From M3007 sp964589365 (GTDB lineage: Bacteria; Bacteroidota; Bacteroidia; Chitinophagales; Saprospiraceae): a DNA stretch of 64,000 nt. Within the stretch, counting starts at the first letter, position 1. The number at the start of each line of letters is the position of its first letter. A model generated the notes under the pieces. It did no database searches. It worked only from the letters and a program-made list of their open reading frames with translations, and had not been told where the DNA came from. The stretch is from positions 10,925-74,924 of the forward strand of contig CAZPTQ010000001.1 of assembly GCA_964589365.1 (NCBI GenBank). Direction: 5' to 3'. Shown one piece after another: positions 52,283 through 59,254 of the stretch. Position numbers and translations under genes: made by a program.

Positions 52283-53518
52283 TCAATGCCGCTTCCCGCG
52301 CAGTACTACCGCTTCTACAACCTTGCTGCCAAAGGCGTAGGGAAGTCCGGCAAGCGACAACATCGGACTTGTTATGAACACATTTGCAATTTTCCCGACA
52401 GCAATCGTCCCGTAATCCGCTTCCAACTCCATGGCCCGGGCCCCATTGAGGGTAGCAGCGTTAACCGCTTCTTCTGGAAGCATTTTCATTTTTGCGCAAG
52501 CCAGTGATACTACGAATGGCATGCTTCCTGATGGGCAAGAGCCGGGGTTGTAGTCAGAGGCTAACACTACAGGCAGTCCAGCATCCATCATTTGCCTTGC
52601 TTGGGCGAAGGGAATGCCGAGAAAAAATGCACAACCGGGTAGCAAAGTTGGGAGGGTGTCGCTGTTTTTCAGCACTTCGATTTCGATCTCGCTGGTGTAT
52701 TCAAGGTGATCTACCGAAATGGCATTGTTTGCCACGCCCACCTGTACCCCACCTGTGAGACCAAGTTCGTTGGCATGGATTTTTGGTTTTAAGCCCCATT
52801 TCCAACCCGCTTTCAAAATAATTTCGGTTTCTTCAGGGCTGAAGAAGCCTTTGTCGCAAAAAACATCACAATAATCCGCCAGCCCCTCAGCAGCTACCCT
52901 TGGCAGCATTTCATTGATTACCAAAGAAATATACTCCTCCCGACGGGTTTTGTATTCAGCAGGAACAGCGTGAGCGCCCAAAAACGTGGCCTTGACTGGT
53001 ATGGGTGATTTTTCTTTCAAACGCCGCACCACACGCAGCATTTTAAGTTCACTCTCTAGCGTAAGTCCGTAGCCGCTTTTGACTTCAATGGCTCCTGTGC
53101 CCAAACCGATCACCTCTTGCAAACGCTCCCAGGCACCCTCGAAAAGTTCGTCTTCACTGGCAGCTTGCAACTTTCTCGCAGAATTCAAAATGCCCCCGCC
53201 ACGTTCCGCGATCTCCTCGTAGGAAAGCCCCCGAATCCTGTCTACAAACTCCTCTTCCCGTGTAGCCGCGAACACAATATGCGTGTGCGAATCGCACCAG
53301 GAGGGCAACACGAGCCGTCCGGTAGCGTCTAGCACCTCATCTGCACGTTCGGGGCAATCGGCCATTGGTCCAAAAGCTGCGATTCGCTCATTTTCAATCA
53401 ATAAGAATGCATTCTGTAAAAGCGGTAACGAAGCCATATCCGCTCCTTTCACGAGAGAACGTCGGCTGGTTTCAGCTTGAACGAGTGTACGGATGTTCCG
53501 GATGAGCATGCTGGACAT
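52283..53518 (-). CDS. hutI: Imidazolonepropionase HutI
   Basis: A 411-residue amidohydrolase that opens imidazolone-5-propionate to formiminoglutamate in histidine degradation. The metal-binding motif is LVLPSWCDSHTHIVFAATREEEFVDRIRGLSYEEIAERGGGI. IEVKSGYGL, KATFLGAHAVP, FCDKGFFS, KIHANELGLTGGVQVGVANNAISVDHLEY and VVLASDYNPGSCPSGSMP complete the HutI pattern. Starts 53518 and 53509 (MLIRNIRTLV) are both plausible. A TAGTTTTG box lies 48 nt upstream. No hutH/hutU/hutG in the window. Confidence 0.93.
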   Translation of the reverse strand: MSSMLIRNIRTLVQAETSRRSLVKGADMASLPLLQNAFLLIENERIAAFGPMADCPERADEVLDATGRLVLPSWCDSHTHIVFAATREEEFVDRIRGLSYEEIAERGGGILNSARKLQAASEDELFEGAWERLQEVIGLGTGAIEVKSGYGLTLESELKMLRVVRRLKEKSPIPVKATFLGAHAVPAEYKTRREEYISLVINEMLPRVAAEGLADYCDVFCDKGFFSPEETEIILKAGWKWGLKPKIHANELGLTGGVQVGVANNAISVDHLEYTSEIEIEVLKNSDTLPTLLPGCAFFLGIPFAQARQMMDAGLPVVLASDYNPGSCPSGSMPFVVSLACAKMKMLPEEAVNAATLNGARAMELEADYGTIAVGKIANVFITSPMLSLAGLPYAFGSKVVEAVVLRGKRH

Positions 53519-53565
53519 AAGAGGAGGTAGCAGTAAGCAGGGGCGGATTGCAGTTTTTAGCGGCG

Positions 53566-53583
53566 CAAAACTACCTACTTTTG
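53566..53583. promoter_or_regulatory. Divergent back-to-back -7 boxes, hutI and lipoprotein
   Basis: Minus-strand TAGTTTTG (53573-53566) and plus-strand TACTTTTG (53576-53583) are separated by 2 bp, forming CAAAACTA-CC-TACTTTTG. They would point to hutI and to the lipoprotein at 53676. Simultaneous polymerase binding is sterically unlikely. Confidence 0.5.
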
Positions 53584-53630
53584 CCGCTCGAACTTGTGAT
53601 GCGAAAGTCATTTCTTTGTTACTCAACTTA

Positions 53631-53662
53631 AAACCTCGTAGGTTTTGAAACCTACGAGGTTT
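53631..53662. repeat. Intergenic palindrome AAACCTCGTAGGTTT, copy 2
   Basis: AAACCTCGTAGGTTT (53631-53645) and its exact complement (53648-53662) around a 2-nt centre. It is the same element as at 29259-29295. It lies in the leader of the lipoprotein gene, 14 nt before ATG. Confidence 0.92.
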
Positions 53663-53675
53663 ACAAGCAATTATT

Positions 53676-54167
53676 ATGAAAATGATTAGTGGAATTCTTG
53701 CGCTTGGAGTGCTTATCCCACTTTTTTCCTGTCAGAACAAACCCAGCTGCAAGTACAAACCCGAGCCAATATTTGCCAAAGATCTACCGCATGTGGTGCA
53801 GTACAATTTTGAAAAAGACGGTTCTCAATCGCTGGAAAGCCTGATGCTCGACCGGGGCATTCTGCTCGAAATTGGCCAAGAAGTTTGTGGAGAAACCAAA
53901 CAAGAATATCGTTTCACAGTGAAAGGCGACTACAACGCCCAGCCAGATTCATTTTGGATGAAAGAAGCTACGCGCCAGTTTGTATTTCTAAGCACTTTTT
54001 CTCCTAAACAAGCCGCGCTAAAAGATTGGGGCGATATCATCGAACTTCGCCGCCATGAAATGCAACTAGGTCAGAACCGCGAAGTTCAGCCCGGCGTTTT
54101 TGTCAGAATAGAACGTGTGCTTAGCCCGGAAGAAGCAACGCTTTTGGTAGTATTTTCGCAGAAATAG
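53676..54167 (+). CDS. Lipoprotein of unknown function
   Basis: A 163-residue lipoprotein (MKMISGILALGVLIPLFSC, lipobox LFSC at residue 19). The mature part is mixed alpha/beta with an RGILLEIGQEVCGETKQEYRFTVKGDY segment. Not recognised. The AAACCTCGTAGG palindrome lies 14 nt upstream of its start and could affect translation, since it would be within the mRNA leader if transcription starts at the 53576-53583 box. Confidence 0.7.
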   Translation: MKMISGILALGVLIPLFSCQNKPSCKYKPEPIFAKDLPHVVQYNFEKDGSQSLESLMLDRGILLEIGQEVCGETKQEYRFTVKGDYNAQPDSFWMKEATRQFVFLSTFSPKQAALKDWGDIIELRRHEMQLGQNREVQPGVFVRIERVLSPEEATLLVVFSQK

Positions 54168-54172
54168 ATTGC

Positions 54173-54253
54173 GATATTGAGAAATTTGGATAATTGGATA
54201 TTGAGATATTGCCTTGATTTGTTTGTTCTTAAATATTCTAATTTCTCAATATC
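54173..54253. repeat. Inverted repeat GATATTGAGAAAT with ATATTG-rich interior
   Basis: GATATTGAGAAAT (54173-54185) is the exact complement of 54241-54253. The interior repeats words such as GGATATTGAGATATTG also seen near 3340-3354 and at 56581-56640. It lies between convergent genes. Confidence 0.75.
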
Positions 54254-54263
54254 CAAATATCTT

Positions 54264-55316
54264 TTACTCCTTATAGATCGCAACCTCACGTGTTCCAGGA
54301 ATTGCCCAGCCTCTGTACATTCCTTCGGAATTGAACGGCAGGACGATGTTGCCAACTTTGTCCACAGCAATAAGGCCACCTTCTCCTCCTTTTTCAACTA
54401 GTTTTTTATGGATGATTGCATCGGTGGCTTCGGCAAGGGTGGCCCCACCATAAATCATACGCGCCCAGACATCGTGCGCCACTGAATAACGGATAAAGTA
54501 TTCGCCGTGGCCGGTACAGGAGACCGCGCAAGCATCGTTGGATGCATAAGTGCCTGCGCCAATGATGGGCGAATCTCCGAGCCGATTCCAGCGTTTGTTG
54601 GTCATGCCCCCGGTACTGGTGCCTGCAGCGAGGTTGCCCTGCTTATCGAGCGCGACACAGCCTACGGTGCCAAATTTATGGTCAGGATTGGCCCTTGGCT
54701 CGAGGTCTCCGGTTTTGCCCTTTAATTTTTCCTCGTTGAGTATTTTTTGCAGACTGTTCCATCGTTCTTGTGTGAAAAACCATTTGGGGTCAACTTTTTC
54801 AAACCCGTTTTCGGCGGCAAATTCTTCAGCACCGCGACCAGTGAGTAGCACATGGGCGGATTTTTCCATCACCGTTCGTGCAAGTTGGATGGGGTTGCGC
54901 ACTGTTGTGACTCCACCAACTGCGCCTGCATTTTGAGTAACGCCATCCATGATGCTTGCATCCAGTTCGTTTTTGCCCGCATTGGTAAAGACTGCCCCAC
55001 GCCCTGCATTGAAAAATGGACAATCTTCTAAGAAGGTGATGGTCTGCTCCACGGCATCGAGTGCTGTGCCGCCGTTTTTCAAGATCGTTTCGCCTATGGT
55101 GAGTGCAGAATCGAGCGCGGCACGGTAGGCGACTTCTTTTTCAGGACTCATTTCAGAACGTTTGATCGCGCCAGCACCACCATGTATCGCAATGGCATAG
55201 GCTTTCCGAGCGGGTTTCTTTTCCATAGATGTTTTGTTTTCAGGGTTTTGGCTTTGGTTTTGGCAGGCAAAAAATAGAATGAACAACGTAATTGAAATCA
55301 GAGACAGGATTTTCAT
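54264..55316 (-). CDS. Isoaspartyl peptidase/L-asparaginase lipoprotein (Ntn type)
   Basis: A 350-residue Ntn-hydrolase of the plant-type asparaginase/isoaspartyl dipeptidase family. The start at 55316 gives MKILSLISITLFILFFAC, a lipobox, so it is likely envelope-located. AIAIHGGAGAIKR is the N-terminal signature, CPFFNAGRGAVFTNAGKNELDASIMDG the central one, and the autocleavage site is in DHKFGTVGCVALD with Thr217 as the expected N-terminal nucleophile after processing. TSTGGMTNKRWNRLGDSPIIGAGTYA is conserved. The frame continues 42 codons upstream without protein-like sequence. Confidence 0.92.
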   Translation of the reverse strand: MKILSLISITLFILFFACQNQSQNPENKTSMEKKPARKAYAIAIHGGAGAIKRSEMSPEKEVAYRAALDSALTIGETILKNGGTALDAVEQTITFLEDCPFFNAGRGAVFTNAGKNELDASIMDGVTQNAGAVGGVTTVRNPIQLARTVMEKSAHVLLTGRGAEEFAAENGFEKVDPKWFFTQERWNSLQKILNEEKLKGKTGDLEPRANPDHKFGTVGCVALDKQGNLAAGTSTGGMTNKRWNRLGDSPIIGAGTYASNDACAVSCTGHGEYFIRYSVAHDVWARMIYGGATLAEATDAIIHKKLVEKGGEGGLIAVDKVGNIVLPFNSEGMYRGWAIPGTREVAIYKE

Positions 55317-55530
55317 AAGAACAGAATTGGTAAAAAAGAAGATTGACGCAAAAAGAGGTTCACAAAGGTCTGCAATCTGTGTATCCTTTGCCCATAGCGA
55401 AGCGGAAATATCTAGATGCATTTTGAAAAATTTTTGGAACAACTTGAATTTAACTTTGGAAATAAGAAGCCAATTGTCATACTTTCGGGGCTAACTAATT
55501 CCGTTTCACAAAAAAAATATTTGACGGCCT

Positions 55531-55956
55531 ATGATGAACGAACTTGTACAATCGCACATGACGAAGGATGTCGTTACCCTTAATCCAGATAGCACGCTTG
55601 GTGAAGCCAGAGAAATTCTGCTAAGCAAACATATTCACCATATACCCATTTTGGAAGGCAAAAAACTTGTAGGCATGATAACCTCTTGGGACCTTTTCAA
55701 GCTAGGAAAATCCGTTGAAGAATACAAATCCATAAAGGTCAGTGAGGTCATGACGCGCAGGGTCGCTACCCTCGATCCTGGCCAGCATCTGGGCGCAGTG
55801 GCCGATCTGCTGACCCGCCACCTCTTTCATGCCGTACCTATTGTGAATGACGACCACGAACTTTTGGGCATCGTAACCAGTACCGACATTATCCGTTACG
55901 AACACACGAAGGAGTACCCTGAAAATTTGGAAAAATTTATAGAGGAGAATATGTGA
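55531..55956 (+). CDS. Tandem CBS domain protein
   Basis: A 141-residue cytoplasmic protein made only of two CBS motifs: HMTKDVVTLNPDSTLGEAREILLSKHIHHIPILEGKKLVGMITSWDL and VMTRRVATLDPGQHLGAVADLLTRHLFHAVPIVNDDHELLGIVTSTDII. CBS pairs bind adenosine nucleotides and sense energy state. The partner is unknown. A strong terminator follows 34 nt after the stop. Confidence 0.92.
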   Translation: MMNELVQSHMTKDVVTLNPDSTLGEAREILLSKHIHHIPILEGKKLVGMITSWDLFKLGKSVEEYKSIKVSEVMTRRVATLDPGQHLGAVADLLTRHLFHAVPIVNDDHELLGIVTSTDIIRYEHTKEYPENLEKFIEENM

Positions 55957-55990
55957 TTTCCTTTCACGCTTAATTTTGCGAATAACTTTT

Positions 55991-56033
55991 AGCGGCGGTT
56001 CAGTATTAATACTGAACCGCCGCTTCGTTTTTT
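55991..56033 (+). terminator. Strong Rho-independent terminator after the CBS gene
   Basis: AGCGGCGGTTCAGTATT and its complement form a perfect 34-nt palindrome (55991-56024), followed by TCGTTTTTTT (56025-56034). It is the clearest intrinsic terminator in the window. Confidence 0.93.
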
Positions 56034-56063
56034 TGAACCAAATAGGTATAATCAAGTTTGCAC

Positions 56064-56102
56064 ACTCCATCACTCCATCACTCCATCACTCCATCACTCC
56101 AT
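56064..56102 (+). repeat. 8-bp microsatellite (ACTCCATC x ~4.9) before a start codon
   Basis: ACTCCATC is repeated four times exactly (56064-56095) and then partially (ACTCCAT, 56096-56102). It ends 3 nt before ATG 56106 of the SRPBCC gene, so it lies in the likely ribosome-binding region. Changes in copy number would alter leader length, and, for upstream in-frame starts, the N-terminus. Confidence 0.9.
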
Positions 56103-56105
56103 ATT

Positions 56106-56582
56106 ATGTCCGTCCACTCGCTAAAAAGCGTGCAACGCCTGCCCATATCCCCCGAATCCGCTTGGGACTTTTTCTCCAATCCCATGAATCTCAAAGAGAT
56201 AACTCCAATCAAAATGGGGTTTCAGGTCACTTCTGACCCTGATTTTTCAGCCCGAAAGATGTATGCAGGGCAGGTGATCACCTATACCGTCACGCCCATA
56301 TTGGGCATCCCATTATTTTGGATGACAGAAATCACGCATGTTCAACAGAGCCTGTTTTTTGTGGACGAACAGCGCGTGGGCCCTTATGCACTTTGGCATC
56401 ACCAACACCATTTCAAACCCATTCCAGGCGGCGTGGAAATGACGGACCTCGTTCACTACCAGGTGCCGCTTGGCTGGCTGGGTGATTTTGCAAACTGGCT
56501 TTTCGTGCGCCGGTTATTGGAAGCCATTTTTGATTTCAGGACGAAAAAGTTGGTGGAGCTGTTTGGGGGGATGGGATATTAG
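56106..56582 (+). CDS. SRPBCC-family ligand-binding protein
   Basis: A 158-residue cytoplasmic protein of the START/SRPBCC fold: LPISPESAWDFFSNPMNLKEITP at the N-terminus, KMYAGQVITYTVTPILGIPLFWMTEITHV, VDEQRVGPYALWHHQHHFKPIPGGVEMTDLVHYQVPLG, and a long C-terminal helix. It binds a hydrophobic ligand or acts as a cyclase/dehydrase-like protein. ATG 56106 (MSVHSLKS) is the start; the region upstream in this frame is microsatellite. The stop overlaps the downstream ATATCCT hairpin. Confidence 0.83.
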   Translation: MSVHSLKSVQRLPISPESAWDFFSNPMNLKEITPIKMGFQVTSDPDFSARKMYAGQVITYTVTPILGIPLFWMTEITHVQQSLFFVDEQRVGPYALWHHQHHFKPIPGGVEMTDLVHYQVPLGWLGDFANWLFVRRLLEAIFDFRTKKLVELFGGMGY

Positions 56583-56618
56583 GATATTAGGATATTTTTC
56601 AGAATATCCTAATATCCT
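56581..56618. repeat. AGGATATT hairpin after the SRPBCC gene
   Basis: AGGATATTAGGATATT (56581-56596) and its exact complement (56603-56618) with a 6-nt loop. It begins within the stop codon of the SRPBCC gene and lies 14 nt from the convergent glycosyltransferase stop. Confidence 0.88.
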
Positions 56619-56632
56619 GATGTCCTGATGTC

Positions 56633-57412
56633 TCAATATCGCTCCTTTCCCCATCTTCGAATTCGGTGTATCAACGCCCGAATCAATACCCAAACATGTG
56701 ACAGAAGCGTTGGAAGCAACCCAAAATGATAACGCATCACATCAAAACGATTGCGCAGACTCTGCTGGTGGCGTTTTTTGGAAAGCCCCCCCATCAGATA
56801 ATCGGTAATTATTCCGCCCAAATGAATATTCTCCTGGCTCTTTTTAAGAATTTCGATACACCAGTCGTAATCAGCGCAAAGTTCGGCGCTGGCACGATAC
56901 TCAGGCGAGATCGAACGGCGCGGCACGAAAGACTGGTGAACCACTAGCATCCCAGCAATGTACTTCTTCCAATGCAAATGGATTGGGCATCGGCGTGTGC
57001 TGAGTTCACTCATGGTGCCATGAGGCTTGCGGGCATCGTCCACGAGCATTGTTTCTCCATATAATACGCCTGTGCTTGGGGTGACCTGTAAAGCCAATTT
57101 CTCGATGGTGTTCGGCGCATGCAGCCAGTCGCCTGCATTGAGGAACTGCACAAAATCGCCCGTTGCCATCCGCAGTCCCTTGTTCATTGCGTCGTACAAA
57201 CCACGGTCTGGTTCTGAAATCCAGCGCAAGTGGGGCATTTTGGTGGCGTACTCTTTAATAATTTTCACAGAACCGTCCTTTGATGCGCCGTCCACCACAA
57301 TGTACTCGATGTGTGGATAGCTTTGGCAAAATACACTTTCCATGGTGCCACTCAAGAACTCCTCGCCATTGTAGACGACCGTGATGATGGAGAAAGTAGG
57401 GGCGTTGGACAT
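56633..57412 (-). CDS. Glycosyltransferase family 2
   Basis: A 259-residue GT2 enzyme: FSIITVVYNGEEFLSGTMESVFCQSYPHIEYIVVDGASKDGSVKII at the N-terminus, YDAMNKGLRMATGDFVQFLNAGDWL (DxD-like metal motif region is GDW/NAGD), GMLVVHQSFVPRR, and LCADYDWCIEIL. It resembles polysaccharide-biosynthesis transferases such as WcaA-like enzymes. A basic, amphipathic C-terminus (LIRALIHRIRRWGKERY) may bind the membrane. No other polysaccharide gene is adjacent. Confidence 0.88.
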   Translation of the reverse strand: MSNAPTFSIITVVYNGEEFLSGTMESVFCQSYPHIEYIVVDGASKDGSVKIIKEYATKMPHLRWISEPDRGLYDAMNKGLRMATGDFVQFLNAGDWLHAPNTIEKLALQVTPSTGVLYGETMLVDDARKPHGTMSELSTRRCPIHLHWKKYIAGMLVVHQSFVPRRSISPEYRASAELCADYDWCIEILKKSQENIHLGGIITDYLMGGLSKKRHQQSLRNRFDVMRYHFGLLPTLLSHVWVLIRALIHRIRRWGKERY

Positions 57413-57518
57413 GGGACTTTGGATGTTGGAAACCTGAATAGATTAAGTGTTAAATAAGATTTTTGAAAGGCGAAAGTAAGAATGACAAACCTTTGCGGCC
57501 TTCAACTTCTCTAACATC

Positions 57519-59231
57519 ATGCAAAAACTACTTTTTTTACCCGTGATAGCCTCCTACCACTATATGAAATGGCAACTCAGCGCGAATGTGGGCATTCTCC
57601 TCCTTTTTATCCTTATCCAACAACCGCTGTTCTCCCAAAAAATCAACAAATACTGGGTCGAGTTCAACGATAAAAACAACACTCCATATTGCAGCTGTCG
57701 TCCTGCTGAATTCCTTTCAGCCCGTGCCCTCGAACGCCGTGCTAAGGCCAGTATCGAGGTGGTGGAAAATGACTTACCTGTCAACCCGTCGTATCTCAAA
57801 CAATTGAAAAACAGGGGCGTACAAATTCACAACACCTCACGCTGGCTCAATGCCGCAGCGATTATGGCCGATTCTGCTTCGGCCAAAAATCTAGAATCCC
57901 TGCCTTTCGTGAAATCTGTCCGCTACCTCGGGCCGCACCTCAAATACCGAAACCCACCCAACCGCCCGGTAAAAAATCGTGTGCCCTTGGTTTCTGATCC
58001 CGCCATTGTAGGCGACGATATCCCGCTCTGGGGCTATGCTGGCCAGCAAAACGAATTGCTCGGCCTTCCCGTAATGCAGCTTGCCGGATATCGAGGCGCT
58101 GGCATTTGGATAGCGGTTATGGATGGCGGTTTTACCAATGCGGACACCATACCAATGTTCGACAGCGTTGCGCTCCAAGGAAGGCTTTTCCCTGGCTGGG
58201 ATTTTGTAGAGCGCGATGCAGGAGTGTTCGAAGGAGCACAACATGGAACTTCAGTGCTTTCTGTTATGGCCTCTAATTTGCCAAAATACTTCGTGGGCAC
58301 AGCCCCCGATGCGACGTATTTTTTGCTAAAAACGGAAGATACTGGCGGCGAATTTCCCATCGAAGAGGCCAATTGGGTGGCTGGTGCAGAGTGGGCTGAC
58401 AGTATAGGCGTTGACATTATCAATGCCTCGCTTGGCTACACGAGTTTTAATGATAACAAGCTGAGTCACACCTATCTCGATCTTGACGGGCGAACTGCTA
58501 TCGGTTCGCGTGGTGCAGCCATCGCCGCTACGAAAGGCATGATCGTTTGCAATTCAGCAGGGAATGAAGGCGATGGGGAATGGAACTACATTGGAGTTCC
58601 AGCAGATGCACTGGGATTGATTGCTGTAGGGGCTGTGAACCCCGAAGGGATACGTGCCGATTTTAGCTCATTTGGCCCAACGTATGATGGTCGAATCAAA
58701 CCCGATCTCGTGGCACCTGGCGATGAGATTGTGGTAGCTGGAAACGTTGGCATCGCTTTGGGGATGTCGAGCGGCACCTCCCTGGCTTCGCCGATGTTGG
58801 CCGGGGCGCTGGCCTCGCTATGGAGTGCGTTCCCCGAAAAGACCGCCTCGGAAATTCTAAAAGTGGTTTTTGCCTCCGCCGACCAAGCGGAAAGTCCCGA
58901 CAATGCGCGTGGATACGGCCTGCCTGAAATTACCAGGGCATGGATCAAATTGAACGAAATGGTTTTCGGCAATGGCGGAATGTTCACATTCAACCAAGCT
59001 GGGGGCGAACTGGCTTTTACCTACGCCCTCGATTTTTTCAAAACCGGCGATTCGGTGGAATTGCGAAATGATCTGGGACAGAAAATAGAAGGTATTTCGT
59101 CAACGATTTACCCAAAGGACATAACAACATTGAAGATCAACGGTTTGAGAAGTTTGCCCGCAGGGCATTACCAGATTGTTTTAAGCAATAAAGATGGCGT
59201 GAAGCGACTGGGAACGGCGTTGTGGAAGTAA
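57519..59231 (+). CDS. Subtilisin-like serine protease, exported
   Basis: A 570-residue S8 peptidase. The N-terminal hydrophobic part (residues ~20-40, ending LFSQK) is the signal peptide; starts at 57519 or 57564 both keep it. A propeptide-like domain fills ~41-150. The catalytic triad is Asp202 (WIAVMDGGF), His242 (GAQHGTSVLSVMAS) and Ser421 (GMSSGTSLASPMLAG), with the oxyanion Asn in CNSAGNEGDG. The last ~80 residues (LRNDLGQKIEGISS ... LPAGHYQIVLSNKDG) resemble a degenerate T9SS sorting domain. It is therefore likely secreted or surface-anchored. A near-consensus AACCTTTG lies at 57488-57495. Confidence 0.93.
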   Translation: MQKLLFLPVIASYHYMKWQLSANVGILLLFILIQQPLFSQKINKYWVEFNDKNNTPYCSCRPAEFLSARALERRAKASIEVVENDLPVNPSYLKQLKNRGVQIHNTSRWLNAAAIMADSASAKNLESLPFVKSVRYLGPHLKYRNPPNRPVKNRVPLVSDPAIVGDDIPLWGYAGQQNELLGLPVMQLAGYRGAGIWIAVMDGGFTNADTIPMFDSVALQGRLFPGWDFVERDAGVFEGAQHGTSVLSVMASNLPKYFVGTAPDATYFLLKTEDTGGEFPIEEANWVAGAEWADSIGVDIINASLGYTSFNDNKLSHTYLDLDGRTAIGSRGAAIAATKGMIVCNSAGNEGDGEWNYIGVPADALGLIAVGAVNPEGIRADFSSFGPTYDGRIKPDLVAPGDEIVVAGNVGIALGMSSGTSLASPMLAGALASLWSAFPEKTASEILKVVFASADQAESPDNARGYGLPEITRAWIKLNEMVFGNGGMFTFNQAGGELAFTYALDFFKTGDSVELRNDLGQKIEGISSTIYPKDITTLKINGLRSLPAGHYQIVLSNKDGVKRLGTALWK

Positions 59232-59254
59232 CCGCGTGGAACGCTGGACATTGA

